A DNA stretch of 11,788 nucleotides from Verrucomicrobiota bacterium (GTDB taxonomy: Bacteria > Verrucomicrobiota > Verrucomicrobiia > Chthoniobacterales > UBA10450), in contig QHQV01000004.1 in the NCBI GenBank assembly GCA_003219945.1, positions 1-11,788 of the forward strand, in the 5' to 3' direction. This document shows, piece after piece, positions 6,432 to 11,788 of this stretch (positions are counted from its first letter, which is position 1; each line of letters begins with the position of its first letter). Below the pieces are notes generated by a model, which worked only from the letters and a program-made list of their open reading frames with translations, was not told where the DNA came from and ran no database searches. The translations under genes and the position numbers were made by a program.

Positions 6432-7203
6432 GAATTGCTAAGCAAAGCAGGAATGCAGTAATTGTAAGCGTCGCTTCCTGCTTTCCGGCTTTCCCGATTA
6501 ATCCTCTTTTTGTGGCGTCAAAAACGGCAAAGGGCGCATAAAGGACGAGAAAAAATAGCAGTGCCACTCCATGCATTTGCAACAGATACAACGGCCACGA
6601 ATCGGAGAGGAAACTCAAAATCGAGAATGCCTCAGGTTTATGCAGGAGAAATCCATAGTTAAAGCCAGTGAGTTTATCAACAGCCAGCGTGACCACGAAA
6701 TAGAACTCCGACCACAACCATACGCGGACAATGGACATTGGGTATGGGCGATAGCGGCGGGTCAGCATCAGAAAAATCACGCCCACAATGATGCCACAGT
6801 GGGAGGTGAAAAAACTGATGAACCGCCAGTCGGGAAAACCATAGCGCAGGTTCGGCGTGAGGACGGCTTGCAAGGTGCCGCCAATCCCCCAGAAATATGC
6901 GACCTCGAACCAGCGCTGGTTTCCCGTCCACATCGCCACAATCACCACGACCATACCCCAGTCGCACATTTGCATCGGCAACATCTGCTGCCAATCCATG
7001 ACGCGCTGGCTCCGGATGAAGATCAGATAAGCCAGATAGTTTAGGATCAACACCGCCGAAAGCGCAGCGATAATCAGCTTCTCGATCCGCCGCGATCCTT
7101 TGCGCCGCACCAGAGCGGCAAGCGCGAACGGCAGCACGATAGTGGTAAAAATCACAGCAAGATGCGGCAAACCATACGGTTGAAATTCAGGCTTCTCGTT
7201 CAT
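6424..7203 (-). CDS. TIGR02206/YwaF family integral membrane protein
   Basis: Family members are multi-pass membrane proteins of unknown function. With the ATG at 7203 the product has 259 residues and about seven hydrophobic helices, plus a short hydrophobic C-terminus. Family marks are LPMQMCDWGM after the second helix, then VAYFWGIGGTLQAVLTPNL, FFTSHCGIIVGV and FNYGFLLHKPEAFSILSFL. A TTG at 7239 would add 12 hydrophilic residues; I prefer the ATG because the protein then begins EKPEFQPYGLPHLAVI, as family members do (a short polar stretch, then G-x-x-HL). The stop overlaps the kdsA start by eight bases, so it is probably co-transcribed, but no role in LPS synthesis can be read from the sequence. 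Confidence 0.85.
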   Translation of the reverse strand: MNEKPEFQPYGLPHLAVIFTTIVLPFALAALVRRKGSRRIEKLIIAALSAVLILNYLAYLIFIRSQRVMDWQQMLPMQMCDWGMVVVIVAMWTGNQRWFEVAYFWGIGGTLQAVLTPNLRYGFPDWRFISFFTSHCGIIVGVIFLMLTRRYRPYPMSIVRVWLWSEFYFVVTLAVDKLTGFNYGFLLHKPEAFSILSFLSDSWPLYLLQMHGVALLFFLVLYAPFAVFDATKRGLIGKAGKQEATLTITAFLLCLAIHG

Positions 7204-7292
7204 ACCCCGGTGGATCGGCTTCTCCGAAGACGATGGCAAACAACTGTGCTTCGCCTGCTATTCCGATCGCGTTCAGAGAACGCAATCCACCT

Positions 7293-8120
7293 CTAGCGGA
7301 CGACCCAGAGATTACACGGAATTACATCGCTAACCCAGGCAATATTGCTCGGCAGTTGCTGAACCGTTTCGCGATTTTTCGGCAGCGGCACGACAAGCAA
7401 GTCGGCTTCCACTGATCGCACAAAATCTGATGCAGCGAGCCCTGTAGCGCCCCTGATGAAGCGCGTCTCGATTGGAACTTCAGTCGCGCCAGCTGACAAA
7501 ACAAGCTCTTCAAGCGCATCTTCATCGTGATGGTTTGGCTTGTGCGTGGCCTTACCGTTGGCATCGCCCGCGATCGAAGCCCGCGCTTCATCAAAGGCAG
7601 TGATGATCCCGATCACGTACAGGCGCTCGCAGGATTCTGCTTCCGCGAGCAGCAGAGTCGTTTTCAACGCGGCCAATCCGTTCCTCAAGCGGTCGGCAAT
7701 GAACACAATGCGGCGCAACGGCTTCGGGTTTTTTTGCGGATGCGTGAACAGCATCACCGAACAGTTCGCCTCTCGCACCAGTCGACGTGCGACATTGCCC
7801 AGAAACGGATGCAACACGACCTCCTTTTCCAGCGCCCCGGCAAGGAGCATGTCGATCTTTTCGCGCGTAAGCGCCGCCAGAATAGCTTTTGCTGGAGCTC
7901 CTTCTTCATAATGGATCGGCGAATCAGCTGGAAGCCCCAGTTCCGCGAGCACATCACTAAATTTCCTCGGCGTTTCCTGATCTCCCTTGCCCACATGGAT
8001 CAGATGAAGTTCGGCCGCAAACCGGTCGCAGATCCGCTTTGCTTCCGCAAGAACATGCTTGAACCGAGGCGAAAACGTTGTCGCCACAGCGATCGTCTTG
8101 TAAGGCGATGATTCGCGCAT
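7293..8120 (-). CDS. Tandem-domain universal stress protein (UspA family)
   Basis: The 275 residues form two Usp domains, about 6-127 and 134-275, each starting with the characteristic first strand (YKTIAVATTFSP and LRRIVFIADRL). The first domain ends with a partial nucleotide-binding pattern: GALEKEVVLHPFLGNVARRL then ANCSVMLF. The first Gly and the later GN are kept, but the usual GxxG spacing is altered. In the second domain this region reads VPLPKNRETVQQLPSNIAW and lacks the glycine motif, so ATP binding there is unlikely. Usp proteins of this type are cytoplasmic and usually linked to stress or energy limitation; no partner is evident here. The gene is the first of the leftward block, 89 bp from the next gene's preferred start, and no clear Shine-Dalgarno precedes its ATG. 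Confidence 0.9.
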   Translation of the reverse strand: MRESSPYKTIAVATTFSPRFKHVLAEAKRICDRFAAELHLIHVGKGDQETPRKFSDVLAELGLPADSPIHYEEGAPAKAILAALTREKIDMLLAGALEKEVVLHPFLGNVARRLVREANCSVMLFTHPQKNPKPLRRIVFIADRLRNGLAALKTTLLLAEAESCERLYVIGIITAFDEARASIAGDANGKATHKPNHHDEDALEELVLSAGATEVPIETRFIRGATGLAASDFVRSVEADLLVVPLPKNRETVQQLPSNIAWVSDVIPCNLWVVR

Positions 8121-8128
8121 CGAAGTTA

Positions 8129-8141
8129 ATCACAATGTGAT
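8129..8141. promoter_or_regulatory. Short palindrome in the divergent usp/coaD intergenic region
   Basis: ATCACA-A-TGTGAT is a perfect six-base inverted repeat around one base, centred 15 bp upstream of the usp start. It could be a dimeric regulator site or the leader of the usp mRNA. The half-sites are in the opposite order to a CRP site. The rest of 8121-8250 shows no convincing promoter boxes for either direction. Confidence 0.25.
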
Positions 8142-8250
8142 ATTTCATCAGCCTTAAGCAACCGCGCAAATATGACGAATGTCTTCGCCGCCTGAAACGC
8201 TCAGTCGCCATTCGGCTTTTCATTTTCCGATTCCTCTGCGAATTTTCGCG

Positions 8251-8730
8251 ATGCGACGGGCAATTTACCCCGGCAGCTTTGATCCGGTGACGAATGGCCA
8301 CCTGGATGTGATTGAGCGCGCGCGAAAATTATTTGATGAAGTCGTCGTAGCAGTCGCGCATAATGACGAGAAGCAGCCGCTCTTCTCGCTCGAGCAACGC
8401 CTGGATTTATTGCGAGAGACCGCCGGCCGAATTGAGAACGTCCGGATCGCAAAGTTTAGCGGGTTGCTGGTCGAATTCGCTCGTGCTCAAAACGCAGGAG
8501 CCGTGATCCGAGGTTTGCGCGCAGTGTCCGATTTTGAGTTTGAATTCCAAATGGCGTTGATGAATCGAAATCTGAATGCCGCGGTAGAAACGATATTCCT
8601 AATGCCGAAGGAGGAATATACTTATCTCAGCTCACGCATCGTAAAGGAAATCGCCAGGCTCGGCGGGAATGTCTCATCCTTCGTTCCGGGTTGTGTGGCC
8701 AAAGCGCTGACCGGGAAATTTAGGCAATGA
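8251..8730 (+). CDS. coaD: Phosphopantetheine adenylyltransferase (CoaD)
   Basis: CoaD joins ATP and 4'-phosphopantetheine to dephospho-CoA, the penultimate step of coenzyme A synthesis. From the ATG at 8251 the product has 159 residues, the usual family length. The nucleotidyltransferase motif [20 protein letters not shown] lies at 4-23 with His17 in Tx[22 protein letters not shown] carries the substrate/ATP contacts, and [18 protein letters not shown] is the ISSTxVKE-type motif. An in-frame ATG at 8179 would add 24 residues that match nothing in the family, so I reject it. No obvious Shine-Dalgarno precedes 8251. The gene heads the rightward cluster, and the CoA it supplies is used by FabH and in ACP maturation. 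Confidence 0.96.
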   Translation: MRRAIYPGSFDPVTNGHLDVIERARKLFDEVVVAVAHNDEKQPLFSLEQRLDLLRETAGRIENVRIAKFSGLLVEFARAQNAGAVIRGLRAVSDFEFEFQMALMNRNLNAAVETIFLMPKEEYTYLSSRIVKEIARLGGNVSSFVPGCVAKALTGKFRQ

Positions 8731-8748
8731 AATTTGGAGGGTTAGCTG

Positions 8749-9189
8749 ATGAAAGTACATCTGAAACAAATCCCATCCCAAGGTCTGCACCTGAGCGGGG
8801 AAGAAGATTGTCCCATCCAGGAGTTGGCATCGGAGGAAATTCGCTGTGCCGGCCCTTTACATTACGACATCGACGTTGGCGTTGCTGACGGCGGGCTATG
8901 GGCGAACGGCTCGTTGTCCCAGCCGGTGGAACTGCGTTGCGTGTCATGCCTGCAAACGTTTGCGCATGAAATTCGAGTGCCTGCATTTGCCGTGCACACG
9001 GAGCTGCACGGGCCGGAAACGGTAGACCTGACGCCCTTCCTGCGCGAGGACCTGTTGCTGAACTTACCGGCACATCCCCATTGCGACAGAGACGGTCAGC
9101 GGGTTTGTAAGGCCAAACAGATCAAAACCAAAGAGCAGGATGCGAAGCGGGAATCGGATTGGAGCGCGTTGAATAAACTAAAATTGTAG
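8749..9189 (+). CDS. yceD: YceD/DUF177 family protein
   Basis: YceD proteins are encoded directly upstream of rpmF in most bacteria and are implicated in 23S rRNA/large-subunit metabolism; the exact activity is not firmly known. The 146 residues show family marks: VELRCVSCLQTF with Cys64 and Cys67, VDLTPFLREDLLLNLPAHP at 92-110, and then Cys112 and Cys120. The C-terminus reads DWSALNKLK. The four cysteines could form a metal or disulfide cluster. The start is supported by GGAGG at 8736-8740, eight bases before the ATG. It follows coaD by 18 bp and precedes rpmF by 47 bp, the standard order. Confidence 0.88.
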   Translation: MKVHLKQIPSQGLHLSGEEDCPIQELASEEIRCAGPLHYDIDVGVADGGLWANGSLSQPVELRCVSCLQTFAHEIRVPAFAVHTELHGPETVDLTPFLREDLLLNLPAHPHCDRDGQRVCKAKQIKTKEQDAKRESDWSALNKLKL

Positions 9190-9236
9190 CTCCCCGTTTG
9201 TCTTTTCCTGATTTGCTGCTTTCCTACCCCGTTTCC

Positions 9237-9430
9237 ATGGGAGTTCCAAAACGCAAAACATCAAAGATGCGATTGCGCACGCGAAAAGCGGCAAAAAAGC
9301 GGCAAACCGCTGGCACGCGGCGCAGCTCAACAAATGTCCGCAGTGCGGGAGCAGCGTGCCATCGCACATCGCCTGCCCATCCTGCGGCTATTATCGCGGC
9401 CGACAGGTGTTGACACTCGAAAGCAAATAA
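9237..9430 (+). pseudogene. rpmF: Ribosomal protein L32, frame broken by an 11-bp tandem duplication or one missing base
   Basis: L32 is a small zinc-ribbon protein of the 50S subunit. The ATG frame gives [20 protein letters not shown], a clear L32 N-terminus, then continues in a wrong frame. The second frame supplies [17 protein letters not shown], then [19 protein letters not shown] and TLESK, ending at TAA 9428. That includes both CxxC zinc pairs. The break falls in 9284-9305, where AAAAGCGGCAA occurs twice in tandem. Removing one copy gives a 60-residue L32, the normal size; adding one A to the six-A run (9293-9298) gives 64 residues. No strong Shine-Dalgarno is seen. The place between yceD and plsX is the conserved one. 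A functional ribosome usually has L32, so an assembly error or a second rpmF copy elsewhere should be considered. Confidence 0.85.
9284..9305 (+). repeat. Exact 11-bp tandem duplication inside rpmF
   Basis: AAAAGCGGCAA is present at 9284-9294 and again at 9295-9305 with no mismatch. Eleven is not a multiple of three, so the duplication by itself explains the L32 frame break. Confidence 0.85.
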
Positions 9431-9442
9431 GACGTTAAGCTC

Positions 9443-9472
9443 TTAAAGCGGCTGCAACTAAAAACGCTTTAA
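9443..9472 (+). other. Candidate hairpin between rpmF and plsX
   Basis: TTAAAGCG (9443-9450) and CGCTTTAA (9465-9472) form an eight-base stem with a 14-base loop, 12 bp after the rpmF stop. A competing stem, ACGTTAA (9432-9438) with TTAACGT (9469-9475), shares the 3' side. T-rich but interrupted sequence follows. It could attenuate read-through into plsX. The rest of the 97-bp gap shows nothing clear. Confidence 0.3.
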
Positions 9473-9527
9473 CGTTGTTCATTTTCATTTTGCATTCGGG
9501 GACTAAAGTTCGCAAAGTTTCGCACTG

Positions 9528-10559
9528 ATGAAGATCGCCCTCGACGCGATGGGCGGTGACTTTGGCCCGCCTAATCTTGTTGCCGGTGCAGTTATCGCGC
9601 TGCGTGAATACCGGCAGATCAACAAGCTCTATCTGGTCGGAGACTCCGCCAAGATCGAAAACGAGTTGTGCAAACACCAGTGCAACGATTCACGGATCGA
9701 GATTGTGCATTCCACTCAGGTCGTTGACATGAGTGATCGCGCCTGGACCGCCGTTCGGCGAAAGAAAGATTCCTCAATCAGCCGGGCTGTCGATCTTGTA
9801 AAGCATGGTGATGCGGACGCAGTCGTGAGCGCCGGACACACAGGCGCAGCCGTCGCCGCGAGCATGATTAAGCTTCGCACATTGCCAGGAATCGACCGGC
9901 CGGGTATTGCGGCCGTGCTTCCGACCGAGACGAATGTCTTCGTTTTGATCGACGCTGGTGCGAATATCGATGCCCGCCCAGAACATCTTCTTCAATATGC
10001 GTTCATGGGCTCCGTTTATTCACGGCATGTTCTGCATTACAAGAATCCGACCGTTGGCTTGGTCTCGCTCGGCGACGAGGATGTGAAGGGCACCGAACTC
10101 ACCAAGGAAGTGTTCAAGATGCTGAGACCAAGTTCGCTTAACTTTAAAGGCAACATAGAAGGCCGTCATCTCTTTGAAGATCCGGTTGAAGTTGTCGTGT
10201 GCGACGGATTCGTTGGCAACGTTATTTTAAAAACGTGTGAATCGATCGCGGTGGCGATGTTTCAATGGCTCAAGCACGAGCTCATGCGTACACGGATGCG
10301 AAAAGTCGGCGCATTCCTCGCCAAGAATGCCATTGGAACGATTAAGGACAAGACGAATTATGAAGAGTACGGCGGCAGTCCGCTTCTCGGAGTAAATGGC
10401 ATTTGCATAATCGCGCACGGTGCAAGCACGCCGCTAGCGATCAAGAACGCGCTGCGCGTCGCGGCCGAGTCCATTGAACAGCAGGTGAACCCGCATATCG
10501 TCGAGGAAATTCGCCGATATCATGAAACGACAGCCCCGCTCGAGCCCGCGCTCTCATAA
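9528..10559 (+). CDS. plsX: Phosphate acyltransferase PlsX
   Basis: PlsX converts acyl-ACP and phosphate to acyl-phosphate, the acyl donor for PlsY in the first step of phospholipid synthesis, acting at the cytoplasmic membrane face. The 343 residues are the family length. Visible blocks are MKIALDAMGGDFGPPNLVAG at the N-terminus, VRRKKDSSISRAVDLVKHGD, and VSAGHTGAAVAASMIKL. Further on come DAGANIDARPEHLLQYAFMG, VGLVSLGDEDVKGTELTKEV, VVVCDGFVGNVILKTCE, and EEYGGSPLLGVNGICIIAHG. The ATG at 9528 begins exactly at the family N-terminus; the upstream Shine-Dalgarno is weak. The end overlaps the fabH start by 38 bp. Confidence 0.97.
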   Translation: MKIALDAMGGDFGPPNLVAGAVIALREYRQINKLYLVGDSAKIENELCKHQCNDSRIEIVHSTQVVDMSDRAWTAVRRKKDSSISRAVDLVKHGDADAVVSAGHTGAAVAASMIKLRTLPGIDRPGIAAVLPTETNVFVLIDAGANIDARPEHLLQYAFMGSVYSRHVLHYKNPTVGLVSLGDEDVKGTELTKEVFKMLRPSSLNFKGNIEGRHLFEDPVEVVVCDGFVGNVILKTCESIAVAMFQWLKHELMRTRMRKVGAFLAKNAIGTIKDKTNYEEYGGSPLLGVNGICIIAHGASTPLAIKNALRVAAESIEQQVNPHIVEEIRRYHETTAPLEPALS

Positions 10560-11544
10560 AACCTTGCGGACGGTTTCAATCGTCGGCACAGGAAGTTATG
10601 TGCCTGAGAAGGTTCTGACTAACGAGGACCTCTCGCGCATGGTAGACACCAGCGACGAGTGGATCACCACTCGCACCGGCATCAAGGAACGCCGCATCGC
10701 CGCAAAGGACGAAAATACGAGCGACATGGCGGTGAAAGCAGCGTTGAATGCCATTGAGCAGGCCAAGATTTCGCCCAAAGAAATCGATCTCATCCTCCTG
10801 GCGACGGCAACGCCCGACATGCTTTTCCCGGCCACAGCCTGCTTCGTTCAGAAAAAGATCGGAGCGACTAAGGCTGCTTGCCTGGATATTTCCGCAGCGT
10901 GCGCGGGTTTTATTTTCGGGTTGGAAATCGCGCAGCAGTTCATCACATCGCACACATACGACACCGTTCTCGTGATCGGCGCGGACAAGTTGACCTCAAT
11001 CACTAACTGGTCCGATCGCAATACATGCGTGCTGTTCGGCGACGGCGCTGGCGCGGCTGTTTTGCGCCATCGAGGCAGTCCTCATGGTGTAATCAGCACC
11101 CACATCGGAAGCGACGGACAGTACACCAATATCTTGTTCATGCCGGGCGGCGGATCGCGTTGCCCGATCACGCGTGAAAACGTGGACATGAACCTGGTCA
11201 CCATCCACATGACCGGCAAGGAAGTGTACAAACAGGCTGTCACCGCGATGTTGAAGGCGGCCAAAAAAGCACTCGAACTGGCGGGGCTTTCCATCGAAGA
11301 CATCGCCTGCGTCATTCCGCATCAGGCAAACTTACGAATCATGGAGGCGATCGCCGATCGGCTCGGCATTTCGCGGGATAAAATGTTCGTGAACCTCGAT
11401 CGATACGGCAATACCTCTGCTGCCGCTGTAGCGATTGCGCTCGATGAAGCGAACCGCACCGGGCGAATCAAACGCGGCGATTACGTTCTGATGGTCGTGT
11501 TCGGAGGCGGCCTCACCTGGGCCAGCACCGTCATTGAGTGGTGA
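10522..11544 (+). CDS. fabH: 3-oxoacyl-ACP synthase III (FabH)
   Basis: FabH starts fatty-acid synthesis by condensing an acyl-CoA, usually acetyl-CoA, with malonyl-ACP. The 340 residues carry the full Cys-His-Asn triad: Cys127 in DISAACAGFIFG, His267 in VIPHQANLRI and Asn297 in YGNTSAAAVAIAL. The N-terminal SIVGTGSYVPEKVLTN, the DTSDEWITTRTGIKERRI block and the C-terminal FGGGLTW are typical. E. coli FabH has 317 residues; about 15 of the extra ones come from the start at 10522, inside plsX. A TTG at 10564, after the plsX stop, would give a length closer to the norm, but neither start has a well-spaced Shine-Dalgarno (GAGGAA lies 13 bases before 10522). Order plsX-fabH is conserved in many bacteria. 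Confidence 0.97.
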   Translation: MKRQPRSSPRSHKTLRTVSIVGTGSYVPEKVLTNEDLSRMVDTSDEWITTRTGIKERRIAAKDENTSDMAVKAALNAIEQAKISPKEIDLILLATATPDMLFPATACFVQKKIGATKAACLDISAACAGFIFGLEIAQQFITSHTYDTVLVIGADKLTSITNWSDRNTCVLFGDGAGAAVLRHRGSPHGVISTHIGSDGQYTNILFMPGGGSRCPITRENVDMNLVTIHMTGKEVYKQAVTAMLKAAKKALELAGLSIEDIACVIPHQANLRIMEAIADRLGISRDKMFVNLDRYGNTSAAAVAIALDEANRTGRIKRGDYVLMVVFGGGLTWASTVIEW

Positions 11545-11561
11545 AGCGGTCTGTCGCTTCA
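11542..11561. terminator. Hairpin joining the stop codons of convergent fabH and AHSA1 genes
   Basis: TGAAGCG (11542-11548) and CGCTTCA (11555-11561) pair perfectly over a six-base loop. The fabH stop TGA is the left end of the stem and the opposite-strand AHSA1 stop TGA is the right end. A symmetric hairpin between convergent genes suggests a shared bidirectional terminator, but neither strand has a T tract after it, so strength is doubtful. Confidence 0.45.
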
Positions 11562-11788
11562 ATCTGGAATCTCGGGCTCGACTAGTTTCGCAAGAAGCGC
11601 GAGCGACTCCTGCCAGCCGAGATAGCACGCTTCGGCGGGAATAACGGCGGGAACGCCTTCCTGCACGATGTTCAAGTCAGTGCCGGAGGAAACCTTCGTC
11701 AACGTGATGGTCGTCTGCATTTCGCCGGGCAGATTCGGATCGTCGAATTTGTCGGTGTAGCGAATCCGTTCGTGCGGAGTCAATTCAA
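11559..11788 (-). CDS. AHSA1/SRPBCC domain protein, 5' end outside the window
   Basis: These are small cytoplasmic proteins with a helix-grip (START-like) fold that forms a hydrophobic pocket; substrates of bacterial members are mostly unknown. Only the last 76 residues are visible, and the frame is open to the window edge. They show LTPHERIRYTDKFDDPNLPG, then MQTTITLTKVSSGTDLNIVQ, EGVPAVIPAEACYLGWQESL and the last helix ALLAKLVEPEIP. This is the typical C-terminal half of AHSA1 proteins, with the alternating strands and the long final helix beginning at GWQESL. The gene is convergent with fabH and probably not part of that operon. Confidence 0.85.
   Translation of the reverse strand, partial: ELTPHERIRYTDKFDDPNLPGEMQTTITLTKVSSGTDLNIVQEGVPAVIPAEACYLGWQESLALLAKLVEPEIPD

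Noticed and set aside
6571..7044. 157-codon open frame on the plus strand
   Set aside because: Complement of the TIGR02206 membrane protein gene; His/Gln-rich as expected from the reverse of hydrophobic codons.
7527..8111. 194-codon open frame on the plus strand
   Set aside because: Antisense shadow of the universal stress protein gene, with a composition typical of a complementary frame.
8179..8250. Upstream ATG giving CoaD a 24-residue N-terminal extension
   Set aside because: The nucleotidyltransferase motif starts two residues after ATG 8251, as in the family, and the extension matches nothing and has no ribosome site.
1..11788. Search for CRISPR repeats, tRNA, rRNA, insertion sequences and phage genes
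   Set aside because: No periodic repeats, cloverleaf-like segments, transposase or integrase motifs were seen. The gene content is housekeeping, and no new defence or mobile system could be supported.

Overview
The window is a stretch of core chromosome from a Gram-negative bacterium. It carries Kdo/LPS biosynthesis and LPS export genes (kdsA, an lptC-like gene, lptA, lptB), a regulatory phosphotransferase set built around HPr kinase (hprK, ptsH, ptsI), and a fatty-acid/phospholipid cluster (coaD, yceD, rpmF, plsX, fabH). HPr kinase next to LPS genes, an extended HPr and the style of the proteins fit Verrucomicrobiota or a related PVC lineage. That assignment is inference from memory of these families, not a database result. 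Layout: everything from 1 to 8120 reads leftward (minus strand). In transcription order this is a two-domain universal stress protein, a TIGR02206/YwaF-type membrane protein, kdsA, lptC-like, lptA, lptB, a fluoride-response cassette (promoter, fluoride riboswitch, crcB/fluC, DUF190 gene), hprK, ptsH and ptsI, which runs off the left edge. From 8251 to 11544 the genes read rightward: coaD, yceD, rpmF, plsX, fabH. The 130-bp gap at 8121-8250 is the divergent intergenic region. The right edge holds the 3' end of an AHSA1/SRPBCC gene on the minus strand, convergent with fabH. How the genes work together: KdsA makes Kdo-8-phosphate for the LPS core, and LptB/LptC/LptA are the cytoplasmic ATPase and periplasmic bridge parts of the LPS exporter. 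Stop/start overlaps (ATGA at lptC/lptA and lptA/lptB) indicate a translationally coupled operon. HprK would phosphorylate HPr on Ser61, and EI would phosphorylate it on His30. No sugar permease (EIIC) lies in the window, so a regulatory PTS is likely. The fluoride cassette sits between the two blocks with its own sigma70-like promoter. Its riboswitch places the terminator 3' arm and the Shine-Dalgarno in the same seven bases. On the other side, YceD, L32, PlsX and FabH link ribosome assembly to phospholipid and fatty-acid initiation, and CoaD supplies CoA. What deserves attention: the riboswitch architecture; an HPr kinase with Phe where the family has its catalytic His; and three reading-frame breaks (DUF190 gene, lptC-like gene, rpmF), each repaired by adding one base. 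The rpmF break coincides with an exact 11-bp tandem duplication. The breaks in lptC-like and rpmF suggest sequence or assembly error at least as strongly as gene decay. I see no mobile element, CRISPR array, tRNA or rRNA, and no wholly new multi-gene system.
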